A stretch of 64,000 bases of DNA from Streptomyces sp. CC208A (GCF_030010625.1 NZ_JASCXN010000004.1:248001-312000); one strand, 5' to 3'; positions 31,629-39,344 are shown, counted from the stretch's first letter. Notes: generated from the sequence alone by a model not told the origin. Numbers and translations are program-made.

Positions 31629-32531
31629 TCACGTGGTGGCGGGCGGCTCCGGGGGGAGGGACTCGGGGGGTGTGGGGCGGGTGAGGCGGGCGGTGTCGGT
31701 GGAGAGCTCGTCGGCCTCCGGCTTGGAGACGAGGGGCTCGACGGGGGTGGGTTCGGTGTCCGGTTCGGCGAGGACGGCGAAGCGGGCGCCCTGGTTGTCG
31801 TGGAGGACGGCGATCCGGCCGTAGGGGGTGTCGACGGGGGGTTCGGCGACCCGGCCGCCGAGGCGGACGGTGGTGGAGCAGGCGTCGTCGCAGTCGCGGA
31901 CCGCGAAGTAGACGAGGACGTGGCCGGGCATCTCGGCGGGGAAGGCGTCGGTGATGACGGCCCGGCCGCCGAAGGCGCTGTCGTCGCCGGGGCGGGAGCC
32001 GGGCGGGGACCAGACGCGGTAGTCGAAGCCGGGTTCCTTGCCCTCCTCCTCGGGGTCGGCCTGGCGGCCGAGCCAGCCGAAGACGGAGGCGTAGAAGGTG
32101 TCCACGGGCCCGGGACGGCGGGTGTAGATCTCCATCCAGCAGAAGGAGCCGGGTTCGTTCACGACCTCGAAGCCGTCGTCCTCGCCGGCCTGGCGCAGTC
32201 CGAGGACGGCGCCGCCGGGGTCGGCGGCGAGGGCGAGGACGCCGAAGGGGCCGACGGGGTACGGCTCCATGACCATCTGTCCGCCCGCCGCCTTGACGCG
32301 GGCGGCGACGGTGCCGGCGTCCTCGGTGGCGAGGTAGACGGTCCAGGTGGTGGGCATGCGGCCGTCCCGCTTGGGGAGGAGCCCGGCGACCCGGCGCCCG
32401 TCGAGCAGGGCCTCGTCGCGGTCCTCGTCGAAGGTCCAGCCGAAGAGCTCGCCGTAGAAGCGCTTGCCCGCCTCCAGGTCGGGGAGCTGCGCCTCCACCC
32501 AGCAGGGGGTGCCCTCTGTGAATGCCGCCAT
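31629..32531 (-). CDS. VOC/glyoxalase-family protein with two domains
   Basis: 300 aa with two successive vicinal-oxygen-chelate modules: about 5-118 (TPCWVEAQLPDLEAGKRFYG ... FGVLALAADPGGAVLGLRQ) and about 128-250 (GSFCWMEIYTRRPGPVDTFY ... GRIAVLHDNQGARFAVL). The last 40 residues are Pro/Thr-rich. Such duplicated VOC proteins are frequent in Streptomyces and include hydroxylase-like and resistance proteins; no substrate can be assigned. It is monocistronic, reading away from the TetR gene at 32828. Confidence 0.75.
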   Translation of the reverse strand: MAAFTEGTPCWVEAQLPDLEAGKRFYGELFGWTFDEDRDEALLDGRRVAGLLPKRDGRMPTTWTVYLATEDAGTVAARVKAAGGQMVMEPYPVGPFGVLALAADPGGAVLGLRQAGEDDGFEVVNEPGSFCWMEIYTRRPGPVDTFYASVFGWLGRQADPEEEGKEPGFDYRVWSPPGSRPGDDSAFGGRAVITDAFPAEMPGHVLVYFAVRDCDDACSTTVRLGGRVAEPPVDTPYGRIAVLHDNQGARFAVLAEPDTEPTPVEPLVSKPEADELSTDTARLTRPTPPESLPPEPPATT

Positions 32532-32637
32532 GTCTCCACGCTAGGACGGCGGGGGCGGGGGCGCGCTCCGGCGTGCGCCGTCCGGGGCGGGGAGCCGGGA
32601 CCGGAGGGAGCCGGGACCGGAGGGTGTCCGCCTGGTG

Positions 32638-32658
32638 TTGTCCACAGCCTGTTCACAA
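32638..32658. promoter_or_regulatory. Inverted pair of DnaA-box-like 9-mers
   Basis: TTGTCCACA (32638-32646), a match to the Streptomyces DnaA-box consensus as I recall it, and TGTTCACAA (32650-32658) face each other 3 bp apart. They lie in the 296-bp gap between the VOC and TetR genes, which otherwise holds a two-copy GAGCCGGGACCGGAGG-type repeat (near 32592-32623) and no gene I can support. It could be a dispersed DnaA site or a palindromic operator. Confidence 0.45.
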
Positions 32659-32815
32659 GGGGGCGGGGTCTTCCCCGGGCGGGCGGTACGGGGAGGGGGT
32701 CGGGCGGCGTGGCGGGATCCGGTCCCTGCGGCTTCCGGGGACACCCCCGCCGACCTCGGGGAACGGGGTGCACCCCATTTGCAGTCGGCCGAATCGCGCG
32801 CAGATCCCCCCTCGG

Positions 32816-32834
32816 TAAGCTGACGGCATGACAG
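32816..32834 (+). promoter_or_regulatory. Leaderless-type promoter of the TetR gene overlapping a degenerate operator
   Basis: TAAGCT (32816-32821) is a good -10 located 6 bp before the ATG, implying a leaderless mRNA. CTGACG-GCA-TGACAG (32820-32834) spans the start codon and matches the shared operator at 10 of 12 arm positions, with a perfect left arm. This would suit autoregulation but is the weakest copy in the window. Confidence 0.4.
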
Positions 32835-33475
32835 GACAAGTACGCACCGTCGACGGCCGCGTGGCCGGACGACGCGGCCAGGCGACGCGGCAGAAGCTGC
32901 TCGACTGCCTCGGTGAGATGCTCAGCTCCTCGCCGTACCGGGACGTCAAGGTGATCGACGTGGCCCGGAAGGCGGGTACTTCACCCGCGACGTTCTATCA
33001 GTACTTCCCGGACGTCGAGGGCGCCGTCCTGGAGATCGCGGAGGAAATGGCGAAGGAGGGCGCCGGGTTGACCGAACTGGTCTCCGGCCGCTCCTGGGTC
33101 GGCAAGGCGGCCTGGCAGACCTCCGAGGAACTCGTCGACGGCTTCCTCGACTTCTGGCGGAAGCACGACGCGATCCTCCGGGTCGTGGACCTCGGTGCCG
33201 CCGAGGGCGACAAGCGGTTCTACAAGATCCGCATGAAGATCCTGAACTCGGTCACCAACTCCCTGACGGACGCGGTGAAGGAGCTCCAGGCCAAGGGCAA
33301 GGTCGACAAGGAGGTCAGCGCGGCCGCCATGGCGGGCTCTCTGGTGGCGATGCTGGCCTCGGTCGCCGGCCACCAGAAGGGCTTCACCACCTGGGGCGTG
33401 AAGCAGGCCGAACTCAAGCCGAACCTGGCCCTGTTGGTGCACCTGGGCATCACCGGCAAGAAGCCGGTCAGATAA
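32828..33475 (+). CDS. TetR-family transcriptional regulator
   Basis: 215 aa. The N-terminal helix-turn-helix (about 20-68) reads VIDVARKAGTSPATFYQYFPDVEGAV, the standard TetR recognition pattern. The C-terminal ligand/dimer part (about 80-210) is all-helical. It sits beside the deazaflavin enzyme, acyl-CoA dehydrogenase and thiolase-like genes, and it is the only TetR-type protein in the window. I therefore propose it as the candidate reader of the CTGACG-N3-CGTCAG operators, presumably released by an acyl-CoA or other pathway intermediate. This link is inferred from context and operator type only. Confidence 0.85.
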   Translation: MTGQVRTVDGRVAGRRGQATRQKLLDCLGEMLSSSPYRDVKVIDVARKAGTSPATFYQYFPDVEGAVLEIAEEMAKEGAGLTELVSGRSWVGKAAWQTSEELVDGFLDFWRKHDAILRVVDLGAAEGDKRFYKIRMKILNSVTNSLTDAVKELQAKGKVDKEVSAAAMAGSLVAMLASVAGHQKGFTTWGVKQAELKPNLALLVHLGITGKKPVR

Positions 33476-33518
33476 CCGGGTCCAACCGGGTCCCCCGCTC
33501 CTTCACCCGTCCTGTCGT

Positions 33519-33573
33519 CGACGCCGACGCCGGTCGCCGCCCCTCCGTGTGGGCGGTACCGCCGTCGGCGTCG
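33519..33573. terminator. Hairpin between convergent TetR and deazaflavin enzyme genes
   Basis: CGACGCCGAC (33519-33528) pairs perfectly with GTCGGCGTCG (33564-33573); the 35-nt loop contains further pairing (GCCGCCC/GGGCGGT). It occupies the 115-bp gap between two converging stop codons. Confidence 0.6.
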
Positions 33574-33590
33574 TCGTGTCCGGGCGCCGC

Positions 33591-34064
33591 TCACCTGCGG
33601 GTGAGGCGGAAGAGCCGGATCTCGCGGTCGACGCGGGCCTGGTAGGAGGCGTACGGGGGCCAGAAGGCGAGGACCGCCGCCCAGGCCTCCGCCCGCTCCT
33701 CCCCCGTCAGCCGTTCGGCCCGTACGGGGATGGTCTCGCCCTTCCAGCTGATGGCGGCGTCCGGGTGGGCGAGGAGGTTGGCCGTCCAGGCGGGGTGGCC
33801 GGGGCGGCCGAAGTTGGAGCCGACGAGCAGCCAGGTCCCCCGGTCGGGCTCCGGCATGCAGGCGAGCGGGGTGGTCCGCTCCCGTCCGCTCCTCGCGCCC
33901 GTGGCGGTGAGTACGACGCCGGGCAGCATCTGGGCGCTGAGCAGCGTCTTTCCCCTGGTGAGCCGGTGCACGGCCTTGTCGAGGGCGGGGATGACGCGGG
34001 GCGCGACCTTGGCGAAGGCCCGGGTGGAGGAGACCTTCTGGACGAGTTTCCTTCCTACGGGCAT
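33591..34064 (-). CDS. Deazaflavin (F420)-dependent nitroreductase-family protein
   Basis: 157 aa, the size of the Ddn-like F420H2-dependent split-barrel reductases. Landmarks are TATGARSGRERTTPLACMPEPD (residues about 53-74; only parts conserved) and WLLVGSNFGRPGHPAWTANL, which correspond to the F420 phosphate-binding strands and the GG(P)xxPxWxxNL signature. Members reduce quinones and other electron acceptors. Its ATG shares one base with the stop of the upstream acyl-CoA dehydrogenase, so both are translated from one mRNA under the operator at 35241. Confidence 0.83.
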   Translation of the reverse strand: MPVGRKLVQKVSSTRAFAKVAPRVIPALDKAVHRLTRGKTLLSAQMLPGVVLTATGARSGRERTTPLACMPEPDRGTWLLVGSNFGRPGHPAWTANLLAHPDAAISWKGETIPVRAERLTGEERAEAWAAVLAFWPPYASYQARVDREIRLFRLTRR

Positions 34065-35224
34065 CAGGCCGCCGCCCCTCGGAGAAGTCCGGTGCGTTCG
34101 GCCGCGCGGGCGCGGAGGCGTCCGGCGGGGCCGAAGAGGAGTTCGTCGGCGGCGGCGCGTCCGGCGTAGCGGGGGGCGTCGCGTTCCGGGGCCTCGCCGG
34201 CGGCGGCGCGCAGGGCTTCGAGGGCCTGGGCGAGGGCGAGGGGGCCGCCCTCGGGGCCGGGTCCCGGTTCGCGGGCGGCGCAGTACGTGAGCGTGCGGGC
34301 GGCCTCGATCCGCGCGTACAGCTCGGCGAGGCGGCGCTCACCGGCGTCCAGGGCGCCGCGGGCGGCTCCGGTGGCCTCGGCGGCGAGGAGGACGGCGGCG
34401 GTACGGCCCGCGGCGGCGAGGGCGCGGGTGACGTCGGCGGGGTCCTCGGGGTCCTCGCCGAGGAGTTCGGCGCGTACGTCGCGGAGCTGGACGCCGGCCT
34501 GGGGGCGGGTGGGGTCGAGGCCGGTGCGGCGGGTGCGGACGAGGCCGGGTCCCGCGTCCCCGGCCGTCACGAGGTAGAGAAGGGTACGGCTGCGGGCGAA
34601 GCCGCCGGTGTGGGCGGCGACGAGGAGGAGTCCCGCGCTGTGCCCGTCGAGGACCTGCTCGGCCTCGCCGTAGAGGAGCCAGCCGTCGGGGGCGGGGCGT
34701 GCCTGGACGCCGCCGGCCCGGCCGTCGCCGGACCAGGCGCCGGTGGTGTTGTCGCCGGTGAGGCCGAGGGCGTGGGCGAGGGAGCCGCCGGGGACGGCGA
34801 GCGCGCAGGTGAGGCGGCCTCCGGCGATGCGGGGCAGCAGCTCGGCGCGCTGGGCGGGGGTGCCGAGGGCGGCGATCAGCGGGGCGGTGAGGGCGCTGGT
34901 GGCGAGGAGCGGGGAGGATGCGAGGGCGCGGCCGGTCTCCTCGCAGGCGAGGGCGAGTTCCGGGAGGCCACGGCCGGTGCCTCCGTACTCCTCGGGGAGA
35001 GCGAGCCCGGCGAGGCCGAGTTCGCCGGACATGCGGGCCCACAGGGCGGGGTCGTACCCCTCGGGGGTAGTGGCGGTGGCGGTGCGGGCGGCCGGGGGTC
35101 CGGCGTGCCGGGCGAGCAGCTTCCGCAGGGTGCGGCGGATCTCCCGCTGTTCCTCGGTGAGCGGTTCCTCGGTGAGCGGTTCCTCGGTGGACGCGGCGAG
35201 GTCCGCGCCGTCGGCGGTCTCCAT
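34064..35224 (-). CDS. Acyl-CoA dehydrogenase family protein
   Basis: 386 aa. The N-terminal helical domain contains LGLAGLALPEEYGGTGRGLPEL (about 68-89 overall) and the middle domain TCALAVPGG. The C-terminal half is divergent and Ala-rich, and I cannot find the usual catalytic glutamate, so it may be the non-catalytic partner of a heteromeric FadE complex as seen in steroid side-chain oxidation. A 15-bp tandem repeat near the start encodes two copies of Glu-Glu-Pro-Leu-Thr. It is first in a two-gene unit with the deazaflavin enzyme and is transcribed divergently from the thiolase-like gene at 35330. No partner subunit is adjacent. Confidence 0.78.
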   Translation of the reverse strand: METADGADLAASTEEPLTEEPLTEEQREIRRTLRKLLARHAGPPAARTATATTPEGYDPALWARMSGELGLAGLALPEEYGGTGRGLPELALACEETGRALASSPLLATSALTAPLIAALGTPAQRAELLPRIAGGRLTCALAVPGGSLAHALGLTGDNTTGAWSGDGRAGGVQARPAPDGWLLYGEAEQVLDGHSAGLLLVAAHTGGFARSRTLLYLVTAGDAGPGLVRTRRTGLDPTRPQAGVQLRDVRAELLGEDPEDPADVTRALAAAGRTAAVLLAAEATGAARGALDAGERRLAELYARIEAARTLTYCAAREPGPGPEGGPLALAQALEALRAAAGEAPERDAPRYAGRAAADELLFGPAGRLRARAAERTGLLRGAAA

Positions 35225-35240
35225 GGAGCCCCCTCTCTAT

Positions 35241-35255
35241 CTGACGGTCCGTCAT
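35241..35255. promoter_or_regulatory. Operator CTGACG-GTC-CGTCAT (one mismatch)
   Basis: Copy of the shared inverted repeat, 16 bp upstream of the acyl-CoA dehydrogenase start. Confidence 0.65.
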
Positions 35256-35310
35256 GCTAGGCCGAGGGAAGGCCCCTTGCCAGAGAGACGCACCCCCGGA
35301 TCGCGCAAAT

Positions 35311-35325
35311 CTGATGTACCGTCAG
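35311..35325. promoter_or_regulatory. Operator CTGATG-TAC-CGTCAG (one mismatch) over a leaderless promoter
   Basis: Copy of the shared repeat ending 4 bp before the ATG of the thiolase-like gene. It contains TACCGT (35317-35322), a -10 whose spacing to the ATG implies a leaderless transcript, so binding would cover the core promoter. Confidence 0.65.
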
Positions 35326-35329
35326 ATGC

Positions 35330-36511
35330 ATGACCGCCCACGGCACCACCACCCCGTCCAGGCCCGCCCGGCGCCGGGTCGCCGTCGCCGGTGTCGCGCT
35401 CTCCGACTGCGGCCGGGTCGACGAGGCCACCCCGTACGCGCTGCACGCCCAGGCCGCCCGCCGCGCCCTCGCCGACAGCGGCCTCGACCGCTCCCTCGTC
35501 GACGGCCTCGCCTCCGCCGGGCTCGGCACGCTCGCGCCCGTCGAGGTCGCCGAGTACCTGGGCCTCCGCCCCACCTGGGTGGACTCCACCTCCGTCGGCG
35601 GCGCCACCTGGGAGGTCATGGCCGCCCACGCGGCCGACGCGATCGCCGCCGGGCACGCCAACGCGGTGCTCCTCGTGTACGGCTCCACCGCCCGCGCCGA
35701 CATCAGGGCCCGCCGCCGCACCGCGAACCTCTCCTTCGGCGCGCGCGGCCCGCTGCAGTTCGAGGCCCCCTACGGGCACACCCTGATCGCCAAGTACGCG
35801 ATGGCCGCCCGCCGTCACATGCACCAGTACGGGACCACCCTGGAGCAGCTCGCCGAGGTCGCCGTCCGGGCGCGGGCGAACGCGGCGCTCAACCCTGAGG
35901 CCATGTTCCGCGACCCGGTCACCGTCGACGAGGTCCTGTCCGGCCCGATGATCGCCGACCCCTTCACCAAGCTGCACTGCTGCATCCGCAGCGACGGGGG
36001 CTGCGCGGTGCTGCTGGTGGCGGAGGAGTACGTACCGGACACGCGGAAGGCGCCGGTCTGGGTGCTTGGCACCGGCGAGCACGTCTCCCACACGACGATG
36101 TCCGAGTGGGAGGACCTCACGGTCTCCCCCGCCGCGGTCAGCGGCCGCCTCGCCTTCGAGCGCGCCGGCGTCACCCCCGCCGACGTCGACGTCGCCGAGA
36201 TCTACGACGCCTTCACCTACATGACCCTGGTCACCCTGGAGGACCTCGGCTTCTGCCCCAAGGGCGAGGGCGGCGCGTACGTGACGGAGAAGGACGCGGT
36301 GCCGGTCAACACCGACGGCGGCGGCCTCTCCGCCTGCCACCCCGGCATGCGCGGCCTCTTCCTCCTGGTCGAAGCGGTCCGCCAGCTCCGCGGCGAGGCC
36401 CCCGGCCTCCAGATCCGCCGCCCCGACGGCACCCTCCCGGAGGTGGCCCTCGCCTCCGGGACGGGCGGCTGGTTCTGCTCCTCCGGCACGGTGATCCTGG
36501 CCCGGGGCTGA
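35330..36511 (+). CDS. Thiolase-like lipid-transfer protein (second copy)
   Basis: 393-aa thiolase-superfamily protein of the SCP-x/lipid-transfer group. It carries GGATWEVMAAHAADAI where a thiolase would have its nucleophilic Cys, then IYDAFTYMTLVTLEDLGFC and KGEGGAYV, and NTDGGGLSACHPGMRG. It is only distantly related to the protein at 24987, and unlike that one it has no DUF35 partner next to it. It probably cleaves a beta-keto or beta-hydroxy acyl-CoA in the same catabolic network. The operator abuts its start codon and there is no Shine-Dalgarno, so translation is probably leaderless. Confidence 0.8.
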   Translation: MTAHGTTTPSRPARRRVAVAGVALSDCGRVDEATPYALHAQAARRALADSGLDRSLVDGLASAGLGTLAPVEVAEYLGLRPTWVDSTSVGGATWEVMAAHAADAIAAGHANAVLLVYGSTARADIRARRRTANLSFGARGPLQFEAPYGHTLIAKYAMAARRHMHQYGTTLEQLAEVAVRARANAALNPEAMFRDPVTVDEVLSGPMIADPFTKLHCCIRSDGGCAVLLVAEEYVPDTRKAPVWVLGTGEHVSHTTMSEWEDLTVSPAAVSGRLAFERAGVTPADVDVAEIYDAFTYMTLVTLEDLGFCPKGEGGAYVTEKDAVPVNTDGGGLSACHPGMRGLFLLVEAVRQLRGEAPGLQIRRPDGTLPEVALASGTGGWFCSSGTVILARG

Positions 36512-36548
36512 CCCCGCCGCGGGCCGCGCCCCCGCCTACGCTCGCCCC

Positions 36549-37202
36549 ATGACCGACTTCCACCACGCCCTGCGTTCCCTCCGCGTCTGGGACACCGAGC
36601 TGCCCGCCTTCGACCCGGCGACCGCCCCGGACGAACCGCTCGCGCTCTTCCACGCCTGGTTCCTCGCGGCGGTCGCCGCCGGGCAGGCGGAGCCGCACAC
36701 GCTCTCGCTCGCCACCGCCGACGAGGACGGGCGCCCCGACGTCCGTACCGTGATGCTGCACAACGCCGACGCGCGCGGCTGGCACTTCGCCTCGCACTCC
36801 ACCAGCGCCAAGGGCCGCCAGCTCGCCGCCCGCCCCGAGGCCGCGCTCGGCTTCTACTGGCCCGTGCAGGGGCGCCAGGTCCGGGTCCGGGGACACGTCA
36901 CCACCGGCACACCCGAGGAGGCGCACGCGGACCTCCACGCCCGTACCACCGGCGCCCTCGCCGCCGCGCTCACCGGCCGGCAGAGCGAGGTCCTCGACTC
37001 GCCCGAGGCCCTCGCCGAGGCGAGCGAGGCGGCCTGGCGGCGCGCCGAGGCCGAGCCGGACGCCGACGCCCCGACCTGGACCCTGTACGTCGTCGAGCCG
37101 GCCGAGGTCGAGTTCTTCCAGGGCGACGCCCGCCGCCGCCACCTCCGCCTCCGCCACCGCCGCACCCCGGACGGCTGGGTCCGCGAACTCCTCTGGCCCT
37201 GA
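36549..37202 (+). CDS. Pyridoxamine 5'-phosphate oxidase-like flavoprotein
   Basis: 217 aa with the PNPOx split-barrel. It has ATADEDGRPDVRTVMLHN (about 56-73; FMN-binding strand), HSTSAKGRQLAARPEAALGF (about 83-102) and a C-terminal HLRLRHRRTPDGWVRELLWP, the conserved substrate-binding end of PdxH. PdxH oxidises pyridoxine/pyridoxamine phosphate to PLP using FMN. The order of motifs and length fit, but it is a divergent member and actinobacteria have several. TACGCT 7 bp before the ATG suggests a leaderless promoter. It is not preceded by an operator copy, so it is probably outside the catabolic regulon. Confidence 0.75.
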   Translation: MTDFHHALRSLRVWDTELPAFDPATAPDEPLALFHAWFLAAVAAGQAEPHTLSLATADEDGRPDVRTVMLHNADARGWHFASHSTSAKGRQLAARPEAALGFYWPVQGRQVRVRGHVTTGTPEEAHADLHARTTGALAAALTGRQSEVLDSPEALAEASEAAWRRAEAEPDADAPTWTLYVVEPAEVEFFQGDARRRHLRLRHRRTPDGWVRELLWP

Positions 37203-37205
37203 CCG

Positions 37206-39083
37206 CTATTCGGCGTACGCGCCCGCGCCCTCCCCGTACATCGACTCGATCTCGCGCGCGAAGTCCCGCAGCACCGCCCGCCGTCTGAGCTTCAGGGACG
37301 GCGTCAGGTGGCCCGAGGTCTCGGAGAACCCGGTCGTCAGGACGCGGAAGGCGCGGATCGACTCGGCCCGCGAGACCAGCCGGTTGGCGTCGTCCACCGC
37401 CTTCTGGACGACCTCCAACAGCTCCTCGTCCCGGGCCAGTTCCCACAGCGCCAGGTGGTCCTTCCGCCGCATCCGCCGCCAGTGCGTCAGGCCCTCGTGG
37501 TCGAGGGTGATCAGCGCGGAGACGTACGGGCGGCCGTCGCCGACCACCATGCACTGGGCGACCAGGGGGTGGGCGCGCAGCCAGTCCTCCAGCGGGGCCG
37601 GGGCCACGTTCTTGCCGGCCGAGGTGATCAGGAGGTCCTTCTTGCGGCCGGTGATGGTGAGGTAGCCGTCCTCGTCGAGGGAGCCCAGGTCGCCGGTGGG
37701 GAACCAGCCTCCGTCCGTGTGCGGGAGGGCGGTGCCGCGCCGCGCGTCCCAGTAGCCGGCGAAGACGTGCGGGCCGCTCAGCCACACCTCCCCGTCGTCG
37801 GCGATCCGCACCGCCGTGCCCGGCAGCGGCAGGCCCACCGTGCCGTTGCGCGGCGCGAGCGGCGGGGTGACCGTCGACGCGGCCGTGGTCTCCGTCAGGC
37901 CGTACCCCTCGAAGACCTCGACGCCCGCGCCCCGGAAGAACTCCGCGAGCCGTACGCCCAGCGGCGAGCCGCCGCAGATCACGTACCGCACCCGCCCGCC
38001 CAGCGCCCGCCGGATCCGGCGGTAGACCAGCGGGTCGTACAGGGCGCGTGCCACCCGCACGGAGAGCGAGGGCGCCTCGGTGCTCCCGAAGCGGCGGGCG
38101 GCCCGGGCGGCCCGGTCGAAGGCGGCGCCCCTTCCCGCGCGTTCGGCGGTGGCCCGTGCCCGGTCGTGGACCTTCTCCATCACGTACGGGATCGCGAGGA
38201 GGAACGTCGGCCGGAAGGAGGCCAGGTCGTCGAGGAGGTCCTCGCCCTCCACCGACGGCGCGTGCCCGACCCGTACCCGCGCCCGTACGCAGCCCACCGC
38301 CACCATCCGCCCGAAGACGTGCGAGAGCGGCAGGAAGAGCAGCGTGGACGGGGGGTCGCCGCCCTCGGGGGCGAAGACCGGGTGGAGGAGCCGGACCGCG
38401 TTGTCGACCTCGGCGAAGAAGTTGGCGTGGGTGAGGGCGCAGCCCTTGGGCCGGCCGGTGGTGCCCGAGGTGTAGACGAGGGTGGCGAGGGTCTCCGGGG
38501 TGAGCAGCCCCCGCCGGGCGGTCACCGCCTCGTCGGGGACCCGCCGCCCGGCCTGCCGCAGCTGCTCCACCGCCCCGGCGTCGAGGACCCACAGGTGGGC
38601 GAGGCCGGGCAGCTGCCGGCGTTCGGTGGAGACGAGCCGCGCCTGGTCGGCGTCCTCGACGACGCAGGCGACGGCCCCGGAGTCCTGGAGGATCCAGCGG
38701 GTCTGGAAGGCGGAGGAGGTCGGGTAGACGGGGACGGTGACGAGCCCGGCGGCCCAGGCGGCGAAGTCGATCAGAGTCCACTCGTAGGTGGTACGGGCCA
38801 TCAGCGCGAGCCGGTCGCCGGGCCGCAACCCGTGGGCGATGAGCCCCTTGGCGACGGCGTGCACGTCGGCGGCGAACCGGGCGGCGGTGACGTCCCGCCA
38901 GGAACCTGCTTCGCCCTCCCGGGAGGACTTCCGGGAGAAGACGACGGCGTCCGGGTCCTGGCGGGCGTTGTCGTACGGCAGGTCGGCGAGGGAGCCGCGC
39001 TCCACCCGGGGCACGAGGGCGGGGGCGGAGGCCTCCCGCACCTGTCCGTCGACGAGGGTGAGGTGGACGGGGTCGTACGACAC
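37206..39083 (-). CDS. Long-chain fatty acid-CoA ligase (FadD15-like)
   Basis: 625-aa ANL-family ligase of the long-chain type. It has LVYTSGTTGRPKGCALTHAN (P-loop, about 202-221), LPLSHVFGRM (about 251-260), EVFEGYGLTETTAAS (about 381-395), WFPTGDLGSLDEDGYLTITG (about 462-481) and a C-terminal LKLRRRAVLRDFAREIESMY. It activates long-chain fatty acids with ATP and CoA for degradation or lipid synthesis. Upstream is a different, 18-bp inverted repeat centred on GCGC (39204-39221) rather than the CTGACG element, pointing to another regulator. It converges on the PNPOx-like gene with 3 bp between stops. Confidence 0.87.
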   Translation of the reverse strand: MSYDPVHLTLVDGQVREASAPALVPRVERGSLADLPYDNARQDPDAVVFSRKSSREGEAGSWRDVTAARFAADVHAVAKGLIAHGLRPGDRLALMARTTYEWTLIDFAAWAAGLVTVPVYPTSSAFQTRWILQDSGAVACVVEDADQARLVSTERRQLPGLAHLWVLDAGAVEQLRQAGRRVPDEAVTARRGLLTPETLATLVYTSGTTGRPKGCALTHANFFAEVDNAVRLLHPVFAPEGGDPPSTLLFLPLSHVFGRMVAVGCVRARVRVGHAPSVEGEDLLDDLASFRPTFLLAIPYVMEKVHDRARATAERAGRGAAFDRAARAARRFGSTEAPSLSVRVARALYDPLVYRRIRRALGGRVRYVICGGSPLGVRLAEFFRGAGVEVFEGYGLTETTAASTVTPPLAPRNGTVGLPLPGTAVRIADDGEVWLSGPHVFAGYWDARRGTALPHTDGGWFPTGDLGSLDEDGYLTITGRKKDLLITSAGKNVAPAPLEDWLRAHPLVAQCMVVGDGRPYVSALITLDHEGLTHWRRMRRKDHLALWELARDEELLEVVQKAVDDANRLVSRAESIRAFRVLTTGFSETSGHLTPSLKLRRRAVLRDFAREIESMYGEGAGAYAE

Positions 39084-39203
39084 GGGCGACTCCTTGGTTC
39101 TGCGCGAGGAACGAAGGTCGTGCGTCGTGGAGCGGAAGTGCGGCCGTGCGGAGGTACGGAAGTGCGGGAGTGCGGAGGGGGTGCGGTTTTAACTAGCCGG
39201 TAA

Positions 39204-39221
39204 CCTTACTGCGCGGTAAGG
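39204..39221. promoter_or_regulatory. Operator-like CCTTACTGCGCGGTAAGG
   Basis: An 18-bp inverted repeat symmetric at all but one base pair (8 of 9 pairs). It lies 121 bp upstream of the long-chain acyl-CoA ligase, in a 261-bp gap that also carries repeated GTGCGG motifs (39125-39185). The size and symmetry fit a TetR-family operator of the fatty-acid type, distinct from the CTGACG element. Confidence 0.6.
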
Positions 39222-39286
39222 CCCAACGGGGAGACCGGCGTTCGCTTTTCAGGGACGGAGCCCCCTGATCGGCCGGGAGACACGCA

Positions 39287-39319
39287 CGTGCCCCCCGCCC
39301 GGACGGGGCGAGGGGCACG
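39287..39319 (-). terminator. Terminator of the symporter gene
   Basis: CGTGCCCC and CGCCC arms pair with the downstream G-rich strand, interrupted by one bulged G and one mismatch, with a 4-nt loop. It starts about 26 nt past the symporter stop codon. Confidence 0.65.
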
Positions 39320-39344
39320 CGGACTTCCGTGGTACGGAGCGGGC

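Noticed and set aside
32638..32658. DnaA boxes as a replication origin
   Set aside because: Only two boxes, no dnaA/dnaN genes or AT-rich unwinding region nearby.
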